Below are positions 23,813 to 31,609 of a stretch of 48,488 nucleotides of DNA, in pieces (the first letter of the stretch is position 1; each line of letters starts with the position of its first letter). The stretch comes from Acidimicrobiales bacterium (lineage in GTDB: Bacteria > Actinomycetota > Acidimicrobiia > Acidimicrobiales > MedAcidi-G1): assembly GCA_014237715.1 (NCBI GenBank), contig JAAZZG010000013.1, positions 1 through 48,488 on the forward strand, read 5' to 3'. The notes beneath the pieces were generated by a model, which saw nothing but the letters and a program-made list of their open reading frames with translations, was not told where the DNA came from and made no database searches. Both the position numbers and the translations under genes were made by a program.

Positions 23813-25085
23813 TGGTAGTGGCGCCCCGCATGTAGGGCTGGAGCACCTCGGGAATGGCGATCGTGCCGTCGGGCTGGCGATGCGTCTCGACCACGCCGGC
23901 CCAAACACGCGGCACGGCAAGGCCGGACCCGTTCAGGGTGTCGACGATCCGTGTGCCCTTCTCGTCGGTCGGCCGGTACCGGACGTTGGCCCGACGGGCC
24001 TGGTAGTCGCTGAACCACGACACCGACGAGACCTCCAGCCACTGGTCGGCCCCCGGTGCGTACACCTCGAGGTCGAACGTGCGGGCCGACGAGCCACCCA
24101 GATCGCCAGCGCACAGATCCAGCACCCGGTAGGACAACCCAAGGTCGGTGATGGCCGCCTCGGCCCTGGCCAGGATGTCGGCGTGCACCTCGGGGGCCTG
24201 GTCTCGGGTGGCGTACGAGAGCAGCTCCACCTTGTCGAACTCATGGACCCGGAGCAGGCCACGGGTGTCACGCCCCGCGGAGCCGGCCTCGCGACGAAAG
24301 CACGACGTGTGGGCCATGAGTTTCATCGGCAGGTCGGATTCGTCGAGCACCTCGTCCCGACAGAACGAGGTGAGCGGCACCTCGGCTGTGGGAATGGCCC
24401 ACAGGTCGTCACGTTCGAGGTGGTAGGCGTCCTCTTCGAACTTGGGAAGGTGCCCGGTGGACACCATGGTCTCGGTCTTGACGAGCGTCGGCGGACGCAT
24501 CTCCCGGTAAGCGTCCGCGTTGCGGTCCAGTCCGTACTGGATCAATGCACGGCACAGGGTGGCCCCCATGCCGGTGTACATCACGAACATCGAACCCGAG
24601 AGCTTGGTGCCCCGTTCCACGTCCAGGAGACCGAGTTGTTCGGCGATCTCCCAGTGGGGCACACGCTGGTGCTCGCCGTAGGCATCGGGATCCCAGTGCT
24701 CGTGGCGGACCAGCACGTTGTCGGCCTCGGTTAGGCCATCGGGAGCGTCGGCCGAGGGAAGGTTGGGCACGCGCAGCAGGACGTCGCGGATCTCGCCGGC
24801 CAGCATTTCGACTTCACCGGCCAGGGCGTCCTCGCGCTCACCAAGGCCACGGCTCCGGGCCTGCAACTCGGCAGCCTCGTCAGCCTTGCCATCGCGGTGG
24901 AGGCCACCGACCTCCTTGGAGATGGTGTTCACCTCGTTACGGACCTGATCCCGTTCCTCGGCGAGGGCCCGCTGCCGGGCGTCCAACTCGATGATCCGAT
25001 CGAGACCTGAAGTGTCCTCACCCCGGCGGACCAGGGCGGCCTTCACCGCCTCGGGATCTGAACGCAGCAGCCGGATATCGATCAC
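23805..25085 (-). CDS. serS: Seryl-tRNA synthetase
   Basis: A 426-residue class II aminoacyl-tRNA synthetase. The N-terminal coiled-coil arm runs from about residue 25 to 105 (ARQRALAEERDQVRNEVNTISKEV). Motif 2 is TSCFRREAGSAGRDTRGLLRVHEFDKVEL and motif 3 contains LNGSGLAVPRVWAGVVE. The serine-binding TAEVPLTSF is present. The expected full length suggests an intact gene. It is the last gene downstream of the cytochrome oxidase operon, starting 30 bases after the ctaG stop, so it may be read from the respiratory transcript. Confidence 0.96.
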   Translation of the reverse strand: MIDIRLLRSDPEAVKAALVRRGEDTSGLDRIIELDARQRALAEERDQVRNEVNTISKEVGGLHRDGKADEAAELQARSRGLGEREDALAGEVEMLAGEIRDVLLRVPNLPSADAPDGLTEADNVLVRHEHWDPDAYGEHQRVPHWEIAEQLGLLDVERGTKLSGSMFVMYTGMGATLCRALIQYGLDRNADAYREMRPPTLVKTETMVSTGHLPKFEEDAYHLERDDLWAIPTAEVPLTSFCRDEVLDESDLPMKLMAHTSCFRREAGSAGRDTRGLLRVHEFDKVELLSYATRDQAPEVHADILARAEAAITDLGLSYRVLDLCAGDLGGSSARTFDLEVYAPGADQWLEVSSVSWFSDYQARRANVRYRPTDEKGTRIVDTLNGSGLAVPRVWAGVVETHRQPDGTIAIPEVLQPYMRGATTIN

Positions 25086-25115
25086 GAGTGCGAACCTAGC
25101 GGGAGGGCCGTGGGC

Positions 25116-26024
25116 CTACTCGACCAGTTCCTCGTCGGAGCGCAGCCGACGGTGGCGTCCCTCGGCGGGTCGCATCTGCTGATTGTCACGCTGGTGGATC
25201 CGCGAATAGCCGATGAATTTTGCCACGATGATCCCCCATAGGTAGAAGCCACCCAGCAACTTCATGATGAGGCCGGCGGCCTGCTGATCCGACGTGACGG
25301 TCACCCCGAATGCCTCGAAGCCGTCGTCGTAGTGCTTGTAGACGGTGCCTTCAGCGAAGGTCAGCCATGCCGCCGGAATGGTCGGGATGACCGACATGAG
25401 GAACAGGTAGATCATCTGGCCGGGCACCGAGATCCGCAGTTCAGGCAACGGCGCGACCACCGGAACCCACATCAAGAGCGCCGACCCGAACAGCAGCAAG
25501 TGCACCGAATAGTGGAAGGCTCCCGAGTCGAAGGACCACTGGACGATGCCACTCCAGTGGGTGATGGCCGTCAGGGCGTTGAACAGCACGCCGGCCACCA
25601 CTGGATGGGCCAGACGACGTAGTAGCCGTGACCCCCAACCCCCCTCGAGGACCAGCAACCGGGCGAGCCAGGCCGGCATGGCCAGCAGGAAGAGGGGCGG
25701 CACGATGAACGTGATGGCCATGTGCTGGACCATGTGCACCGCGTAGAGGTGGGCCTCGGCGATGTCGTGCACCGGCCAGTCGGCCGATACCAGTAACAGC
25801 ACAGTGGCTGCAACGAAGGCTCGTCGTTGGAAGGGGGTGGTCACCGGTTCGCCGACAGCCACGACGCGGGGGCCGATGACCCGGGTGGCCCACCAACCCA
25901 GCAGGACTACCGCACCGACGAGGAACCACACCTCTGGGTGGGCCTGCCACCGCCAGGGGTCGGGTTCGGCGGCCAGAACGACCGACAGGCCGTCTCCAAG
26001 CGCCGCCGTCGAAACGGTCGTCAT
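25116..26024 (-). CDS. ctaG: Cytochrome oxidase assembly protein CtaG (caa3_CtaG family)
   Basis: A 302-residue membrane protein with about seven predicted helices. The caa3_CtaG family pattern is visible in VHDIAEAHLYAVHMVQHMAITFIVPPLFLLAMP, ALTAITHWSGIVQWSFDSGAFHYSVHLLLFGSALLMW, and DQQAAGLIMKLLGGFYLWGIIVAKF. Conserved His residues in HMVQHM and HLLL are typical. The family is needed for copper delivery and assembly of caa3 oxidases. A charged tail (KGRHRRLRSDEELVE type) follows the last helix. It closes the oxidase gene run, 62 bases after the subunit IV gene. Confidence 0.88.
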   Translation of the reverse strand: MTTVSTAALGDGLSVVLAAEPDPWRWQAHPEVWFLVGAVVLLGWWATRVIGPRVVAVGEPVTTPFQRRAFVAATVLLLVSADWPVHDIAEAHLYAVHMVQHMAITFIVPPLFLLAMPAWLARLLVLEGGWGSRLLRRLAHPVVAGVLFNALTAITHWSGIVQWSFDSGAFHYSVHLLLFGSALLMWVPVVAPLPELRISVPGQMIYLFLMSVIPTIPAAWLTFAEGTVYKHYDDGFEAFGVTVTSDQQAAGLIMKLLGGFYLWGIIVAKFIGYSRIHQRDNQQMRPAEGRHRRLRSDEELVE

Positions 26025-26086
26025 CGGGTCAGGTCAGATCCGGCCGAAGGCCGGAAGGGTCCGCCGCCCATTGGCGACGGCACCGC

Positions 26087-26434
26087 TCAGCCCTTGGTCC
26101 AGAACTCGAAGACGGTGAGGGCAACGCCGTACACCGCGGTGGCCAGCACCAGGCCAGTCACGAAGAACTTCGTGAACAGCGGGCTGTCAAAGCGAAGGTG
26201 CATGAACCACGCGGCCACGTAGAAGAACTTGAAGACCATCATCACCATCAACGCTGGGATGAGGACCTCGCCGGGCATCTCCACGAAGTAGGTGGCCACC
26301 TCGAGTGCGGTGACCAGAGCCAGCACGATGGCCACCTGGACGTACTTGCGGTCCGTCGGGTGGTCGTGGGCGTCGTGGATCTCGTCCCCAGATGGTTCCG
26401 GGGCTTCGACGGGTGCTTCGGTCTCGGTGCTCAT
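26087..26434 (-). CDS. Cytochrome c oxidase subunit IV (prokaryotic type)
   Basis: A 115-residue membrane protein with an acidic N-terminus (STETEAPVEAPEPSGDEIHD) and three predicted helices. They include YVQVAIVLALVTALEVATYF, IPALMVMMVFKFFYVAAWFMHLRFD and FFVTGLVLATAVYGVALTVFEF. This is the pattern of the small prokaryotic subunit IV (COX4_pro), which stabilises the subunit I–III core. It lies 16 bases after ctaE. Confidence 0.85.
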   Translation of the reverse strand: MSTETEAPVEAPEPSGDEIHDAHDHPTDRKYVQVAIVLALVTALEVATYFVEMPGEVLIPALMVMMVFKFFYVAAWFMHLRFDSPLFTKFFVTGLVLATAVYGVALTVFEFWTKG

Positions 26435-26450
26435 GGCGTCTGTTCCCCGA

Positions 26451-27038
26451 TCAGCTGGTGGGCGAGGGCACCAGGTAGATGACGGTGAAGATGAAGATCC
26501 ACACCACGTCGACGAAGTGCCAGTAGAGGCCGACAATCTCGACGGTCTCGGACCGCTCCTTGGTGAGCGTGCCCCGCAACGACGAGATGAGCAGCGACAT
26601 CAGCATCAGGATGCCGAGGCTCACGTGCACACCGTGGAAACCGGTCAACGTGAAGAAGGCCGACGAGAAGGGGCTGGTCGAGTAGGTCAGACCTTCACGG
26701 ACGAAGGTCGTGAACTCGTAGACCTGCCCGCCGATGAACAGCGATCCGAGCAGTGCCGTGGTGAGCAGCCACACCCGGTTGTTCCGGATATCACCCCGCT
26801 GGAGGGCCGACAGGGCCAGCACCATGGTCAGCGAGCTCATCAGCAGCACGAACGAGCTGACCGAGGTGAACGGAATGTCGAAGACGTCCCCGGGTCCCGG
26901 GCCGTCGCCAAACCGGCTGCGGTAGATCAGGTAGGTGGAGATCAGACCACCAAACAACAGGCACTCCGAACCCAAGAACACCCACATCAGGAGCTTGTTG
27001 TTGGACAGGCCGGTGACCGTCCCCTGGCCGTGTGACAC
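26451..27038 (-). CDS. ctaE: Cytochrome c oxidase subunit III
   Basis: A 195-residue, five-helix subunit III. The family signatures are KLLMWVFLGSECLLFGGLISTYL, GDIRNNRVWLLTTALLGSLFIGGQVYEF, SAFFTLTGFHGVHVSLGILML, and the C-terminal GLYWHFVDVVWIFIFTVIYL with the conserved WHFVDVVWIF. The GTG start at 27038 lies ten bases after the ctaD stop. It supports proton uptake and stability of the oxidase core. Confidence 0.93.
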   Translation of the reverse strand: MSHGQGTVTGLSNNKLLMWVFLGSECLLFGGLISTYLIYRSRFGDGPGPGDVFDIPFTSVSSFVLLMSSLTMVLALSALQRGDIRNNRVWLLTTALLGSLFIGGQVYEFTTFVREGLTYSTSPFSSAFFTLTGFHGVHVSLGILMLMSLLISSLRGTLTKERSETVEIVGLYWHFVDVVWIFIFTVIYLVPSPTS

Positions 27039-27048
27039 GGCGGCGGTG

Positions 27049-29022
27049 TCAGCCAACGGGGGCCTCCTCAGCGGTCTCGGTAGATACCTCGTCAGATGGC
27101 TCGTCGTGAACATCGCCGTCGTCGTGGTGGCCGTGAGGCCCGTCCGGGTCGTCAACGGGCTCGAAGATCCAGCCGTAGATGCCCATGAAGATCAGAATCC
27201 CACCTAGCACGCAGAACCACAGCGTGTAAATAAGGCCGAAGGCGACGAAAGGCAGGCCCGCCGCCAGGATCACCGGCCAGTACGAGGGTGACGGCAGGTG
27301 GGTGTCGGTGGCTGAACCGTCCTGACAGACCTCTTCGGCAGTGGCCACCCGGACGACACGACCGTTCTCGTCCTCGCCGTACTTCCGGTGCCAGAACTCA
27401 TCGAGAGACGACACCTGGATGTCATCATCGAAGTTGTGGGCCGGCGTCGGGTTAGGCGTGAACCACTCGAGGCTGCGGGCGTCCCACGGATCCAAGCCGA
27501 CCGGCGGGGCGGTACGGGCCTTGCGGGCCGACGTGATGATGTTGATCACGAACATCAGGACGCCCAGAGCGATAACGAACGAACCAATGGAGGCGAACAT
27601 GTTCCAGAACTCGAAACCGAAGCCCGGGCTGTAGGAGTCGATCCGCCGTGACATGCCTTGCAGTCCGAGAATGTGCATCGGTCCGAAGGTCATGTTGAAA
27701 CCGATGATCATCAACCAGAAGTTCCACTTTCCGAGCTTCTCGCCCAGCAGGTGGCCGAAGACCTTCGGCCACCAGAAATAAAAACCGGCAAAGATCCCGA
27801 GCAAGGAACCACCGAAGATCACATAGTGGAAGTGGGCCACGATGTAGTAGGTGTCGGTCTGCTGGGTGTCGGCGGGAGCCAGCGAGTGGGTCACGCCCGA
27901 CAGACCACCGATGGTGAACATCGAAACCACACCGGTGGCGAACAGCATCGGGGTGTTGAACCGGATCTTGCCGCCCCACATGGTGGCCAGCCAGTTCAGA
28001 ATCTTCACGCCCGTGGGCACGGCAATGAACATGGTCGACACCGAGAAGGCGGCCACCGAAATGGGGCCAATGCCCGACACGAACATGTGATGCGCCCACA
28101 CACCCCAGCCCATGAAGCCGATGGCGATTCCTGAGAAGACCATGAACGGATAGCCGAAGAGGGGCTTGCGGGAAAAAGTCGGGATGACCTCGCTGATGAT
28201 GCCAAAGCTGGGCAGGATCAGGATGTACACCTCAGGGTGTCCGAATATCCAGAACAGGTGCTGCCAGAGCAGCGGGTCAGCACCCATCTCAGGGTTGAAG
28301 AAGTTGGCGCCGAAGTTCCGGTCGAACATGAGCAGGAACAGGGCCACGGTGATGACCGGCACGGCGAACAGCAGCAGAAACTGCACCACCAGGATCATCC
28401 AGGTGAAGACCGGCATCTTGAACAGGGTCATGCCCGGTGCCCGCATGTTGAGCACCGTCACGATCAGGTTCATGGCCGACACCAGTGAGGCGATACCCGT
28501 TATCTGCAGGCCAAGGGCGTAGTAGTCCATACCCTTGCCCGGTGAGAAGATCATTCCGGTGTTGGGTGCGTAGGCGAACCAGCCGCCGTCGGGGGCATCA
28601 CCCACGATCCACGCCATGTTCAGGAACAGGCCACCGGCCAGAAACACCCAGAATGACAGTGCGTTGAGACGAGGGAAGGCCACGTCCCGGGCCCCGATCT
28701 GAAGGGGCAACAGGTAGTTCGCGAATGCCGCGGCCAACGGCATGATCACCAGGAAGACCATGGTCACGCCATGCATGGTGAACACCCGGTTGTAGGTGTC
28801 GGCGCCCAGCACCGTCCCGTTCGGGGTGGCCAACTGCAGACGGATCAGAAGGGCCTCGAGGCCACCGATGGCGAAGAAGATCATCGCTGTGGCGCCGTAG
28901 AGAATGCCGATCTTCTTGTGATCGACCGTGGTGATCCAGTCACGCCAGCCGGTATTGCCCTTGGGCCGGGTGTAGACGCCAATCGGCCGGGCGGGGGCCT
29001 CGATTTCCATCGTCTTACTCAT
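27049..29022 (-). CDS. ctaD: Cytochrome c oxidase subunit I with C-terminal extension
   Basis: A 657-residue catalytic subunit. All heme–copper ligands are present: TMHGVTMVF (heme a His), IFGHPEVYILILP (CuB His and cross-linked Tyr, with the D-channel Glu), VWAHHMFVSG (CuB His pair), and YYIVAHFHYV (heme a3 and heme a His). The standard subunit I ends near residue 540. Residues about 578–620 add two more helices (SYWPVILAAGLPFVAFGLIYT, LGGILIFMGIYGWIF) and then an acidic, His-rich tail. The extra pair resembles a fused subunit IV-like element, even though a separate subunit IV gene follows. Its ATG overlaps the ctaC stop (TGATG). Confidence 0.96.
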   Translation of the reverse strand: MSKTMEIEAPARPIGVYTRPKGNTGWRDWITTVDHKKIGILYGATAMIFFAIGGLEALLIRLQLATPNGTVLGADTYNRVFTMHGVTMVFLVIMPLAAAFANYLLPLQIGARDVAFPRLNALSFWVFLAGGLFLNMAWIVGDAPDGGWFAYAPNTGMIFSPGKGMDYYALGLQITGIASLVSAMNLIVTVLNMRAPGMTLFKMPVFTWMILVVQFLLLFAVPVITVALFLLMFDRNFGANFFNPEMGADPLLWQHLFWIFGHPEVYILILPSFGIISEVIPTFSRKPLFGYPFMVFSGIAIGFMGWGVWAHHMFVSGIGPISVAAFSVSTMFIAVPTGVKILNWLATMWGGKIRFNTPMLFATGVVSMFTIGGLSGVTHSLAPADTQQTDTYYIVAHFHYVIFGGSLLGIFAGFYFWWPKVFGHLLGEKLGKWNFWLMIIGFNMTFGPMHILGLQGMSRRIDSYSPGFGFEFWNMFASIGSFVIALGVLMFVINIITSARKARTAPPVGLDPWDARSLEWFTPNPTPAHNFDDDIQVSSLDEFWHRKYGEDENGRVVRVATAEEVCQDGSATDTHLPSPSYWPVILAAGLPFVAFGLIYTLWFCVLGGILIFMGIYGWIFEPVDDPDGPHGHHDDGDVHDEPSDEVSTETAEEAPVG

Positions 29023-30227
29023 CAGTCAACCTCCGTCGCCGCGATGACGTCCATGTCCGGGGCGGCGCCCAGGGTTTGGAGGTACGCCACCACGTCATCG
29101 ATCTGGCTCTCGCTGAGGCCCATGGCCGGCATGCCCCGGCGACCTTCGGCATAGGCGGGTTTCTCAGCCGGTGCGTTACGCAGCCAGGCCTCGAGTTGGG
29201 TGCGGTTCAGCGACCCATCGGGCTCGTAGAGGTTAAAGATGCCGCCGGCGAAGGTGGTCCGACTCATCAGGTGGGTCAGGTTCGGTGCTGCGTTGGCCAC
29301 GAGGTCTGCGCCCCCACCGTCGTTCATCCCGTTGACCACATGGCAGCGGGCGCACTGGCCCTCGAACACGGTCTGGCCCCGCACCGCGGCAGCATTGGTC
29401 GCCTCGACGGCGGGCTGTATCTGCTCGTCGATCCAGGTCTGGAAGTCGGCAGGGTCCACGGCAATGGTCTGCATCTGCATTCGGGCATGGCTGAGACCAC
29501 AGAACTCGGTGCACTGGCCGAAGTAGACGCCAGGCGTCTCGGCCTCGATCTTCCAAGGCGCCACGCGGCCGGGCACGGCGTCGCGCTTGCCGTTCAGCGC
29601 GGGGATCCAGTAGCTGTGGATCACGTCACGGCTGAGGATCTTGAGGCCGATCTCCGAGCCGGTCGGGATGACCAACTGGTTGGCCGTCACAATGTCGGCG
29701 GGTGGCAGGTGGCGGGCATCGCTCAGATCGACCCCTTCGAGACCGTCGAAGTAGTAGCGGAACTCCCACCACCACTGCTGGCCGACGATCACGACCTCGG
29801 GATCCCAGGAGGTACGTTCGCCGTCGACGCTGACCACGATGTCGGTCCGGTCCTGGCCGTTCAGGTCGAAGTGGCTGATCAGCGTGAAGACGGCGATGAC
29901 GGCCATGATCACAGCAGGGCCGATGGTCCAGCCGATCTCGGCCCGGAAGTGGCCGTGTACCTGCTCGGGGAATTCGTCGGTGCTGTGGTCATCACGGAAC
30001 TTCCACCAGATGACCGCCGTCGCACCGAAGATGATTACGAAGACGACGCCGGCGACGAGGAAGACCGGGTCGGACAACGAGTCGATGGACCGCGAGATCG
30101 GGCCCTTCGGCGCCAGAGTGTCCAGAGGAGCGTCAGCGGCGCAACCGGTCAGGGCGGCGAGCCCACCGATGGCGAGGGCGGCGAACCGCCCCGAACGCAG
30201 GAAACTGCGCAGGGACTTGGGGATCAA
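29022..30227 (-). CDS. ctaC: Cytochrome c oxidase subunit II fused to cytochrome c (caa3 type)
   Basis: A 401-residue subunit II. It has a lipoprotein-like signal (LAIGGLAALTGC) and two transmembrane helices. The CuA domain contains VGQQWWWEFRYYF and the ligand loop GQCTEFCGLSHARMQM. After about residue 290 a fused cytochrome c domain follows, with the heme site CARCHVVNG and a distal Met in RRGMPAMGLSE. This is the caa3 arrangement, in which electrons pass from the fused heme c to CuA. The c heme needs thiol-redox factors such as the TlpA–CcdA pair at 20–21 kb. Its start overlaps the upstream membrane protein stop (ATGA). Confidence 0.96.
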   Translation of the reverse strand: MIPKSLRSFLRSGRFAALAIGGLAALTGCAADAPLDTLAPKGPISRSIDSLSDPVFLVAGVVFVIIFGATAVIWWKFRDDHSTDEFPEQVHGHFRAEIGWTIGPAVIMAVIAVFTLISHFDLNGQDRTDIVVSVDGERTSWDPEVVIVGQQWWWEFRYYFDGLEGVDLSDARHLPPADIVTANQLVIPTGSEIGLKILSRDVIHSYWIPALNGKRDAVPGRVAPWKIEAETPGVYFGQCTEFCGLSHARMQMQTIAVDPADFQTWIDEQIQPAVEATNAAAVRGQTVFEGQCARCHVVNGMNDGGGADLVANAAPNLTHLMSRTTFAGGIFNLYEPDGSLNRTQLEAWLRNAPAEKPAYAEGRRGMPAMGLSESQIDDVVAYLQTLGAAPDMDVIAATEVD

Positions 30228-31015
30228 TGGTCCGTCTCCGCTTGAGCATCGTCATGGTGGGCGCCGCTGCCCTTGTGGTGGAACTCGCGCTCTCCGCTGG
30301 CCGCGGCCACGATGCCGAGCACCAGGACAACCAGCACACCAATGAAGAGCATGGATCGAATGGCGGCCCGCGGCATCTGCGGTCGCTGACTGACCAGCAC
30401 CGCCAGACCGAAGATCGCCAGGCCGACCACCGTGGCCACCCAGACGGCACCGGTTACCGACGAAGCCAGGAGCACCCGGGAGACGGCGACGACTAGGACG
30501 GCCACGCCCACTGTGCCCAGCACCGGGATCTCGATGGGGCGCATGAGGTTCTCGCGGGCCTCCGCGTTGGCTGCCGGGTCGCCGGAGACCTTCTCGGACC
30601 AGTTGGTCATGGTCCACTCAATGCCGATTGCGGCCACGATGACCAAGCCCATCACGAAGATCGCCGAGTGGACGACCAGCCCGACGCCGATGGCACCAAT
30701 GCCGAGCGCACCGAAGACCGGCCACAGCGAGTTACCGACGGCCACCTGACCAACCGGGGCTTCGTCTAGACCCAGTACCTCGGCCTGTACCTCGGCGTCC
30801 CCGTCACGAAAGGCCACGGCGATAAGGCCAAACATGGCCAGCACACCGGATGCGAAGATCAGGATGGTGTAGGAGACATGGTTGCCCACGCCACCCTTCC
30901 AGCCGATGGAGAGGGGCCCGGTCTCGGTCGCACCCGAGGTGTACCCGGCGAACACGGCCGCCAGGGCGACGGCCATGGCGAAGCCGAACCAGAGTTTGAA
31001 GCCGGTGGTGAGCAT
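30224..31015 (-). CDS. Polytopic membrane protein of the oxidase operon, unknown function
   Basis: A 263-residue protein with about seven predicted helices, for example KLWFGFAMAVALAAVFAGYT, YTILIFASGVLAMFGLIAVAF, and IRSMLFIGVLVVLVLGIVAA. It ends in a His/Asp-rich tail (EFHHKGSGAHHDDAQ). I do not recognise a named family. It is coupled to ctaC by an ATGA overlap and follows the subunit III-like gene after 15 bases, so it is part of the oxidase transcript. The His-rich tail could bind metal, which would suit a copper-handling or assembly role; this is inference. Confidence 0.75.
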   Translation of the reverse strand: MLTTGFKLWFGFAMAVALAAVFAGYTSGATETGPLSIGWKGGVGNHVSYTILIFASGVLAMFGLIAVAFRDGDAEVQAEVLGLDEAPVGQVAVGNSLWPVFGALGIGAIGVGLVVHSAIFVMGLVIVAAIGIEWTMTNWSEKVSGDPAANAEARENLMRPIEIPVLGTVGVAVLVVAVSRVLLASSVTGAVWVATVVGLAIFGLAVLVSQRPQMPRAAIRSMLFIGVLVVLVLGIVAAASGEREFHHKGSGAHHDDAQAETDH

Positions 31016-31030
31016 GTCGATCTCCCGCCG

Positions 31031-31609
31031 CTACTTGGCGATGTAGATGCCGACCCAGATGACCGAATACACGGCCACCGCGGCATACCAGTAGAGGGCC
31101 GCCGCCGAGACGAGGTCCCGGTGACGGTTGGTGTCCTGCCCACCTAGGGTTCGCAGGAGGAGCATCCCAAGCCAGAGCACACCGACGGCCACCATGACGA
31201 GGTGCGAGCCGACGATGACGTACAGCATCGTCGCCGCCTCGCTGGCGTCGATGGGCAGGCCGATGTCCATGAAGTAGAAGACGGTCTGGTTGACCATGGC
31301 AATCCCGAGGACCGCGGTGAGCGCCATGGCGATCATCGCGTGGACCCGGTCGTCATTCAGGACAGCCTGCACGGCCCACGCCATGGTGATGGCGGACATG
31401 GCCAGCGTGGCCATGTTCATTCCGCCGGGCACCAACTGGATGGCTCCCTCGGGGTACCACTGACTGCCCCAGGCCAGGGCGTCGGCCCGGATCGAGAAGT
31501 AGAGGGCGAACAGGCCGCCGAAGTACATGAGCACGCTGCCTGTGCCGAACGCCGAGGCGATCACCAGGGTCCGCGGACGGGTCGGGGCGGCGGGGACGGT
31601 GGAGGCCAT
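31031..31609 (-). CDS. Divergent heme-copper oxidase subunit III-like protein
   Basis: A 192-residue five-helix membrane protein. The first helix (LVIASAFGTGSVLMYFGGLFALYFSIRADA), the HAMIAMALTAVLGIAMVNQTVFYF region, and the last helices (MLYVIVGSHLVMVAVGVLWLGML, LYWYAAVAVYSVIWVGIYI) follow the subunit III layout. The last segment replaces the usual WHFVDVVW with WYAAVAVYSVIW. It is translationally coupled to the degenerate subunit I-like gene (TGATG). Together they look like a second, partial oxidase-type membrane pair placed ahead of the canonical genes. Confidence 0.8.
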   Translation of the reverse strand: MASTVPAAPTRPRTLVIASAFGTGSVLMYFGGLFALYFSIRADALAWGSQWYPEGAIQLVPGGMNMATLAMSAITMAWAVQAVLNDDRVHAMIAMALTAVLGIAMVNQTVFYFMDIGLPIDASEAATMLYVIVGSHLVMVAVGVLWLGMLLLRTLGGQDTNRHRDLVSAAALYWYAAVAVYSVIWVGIYIAK

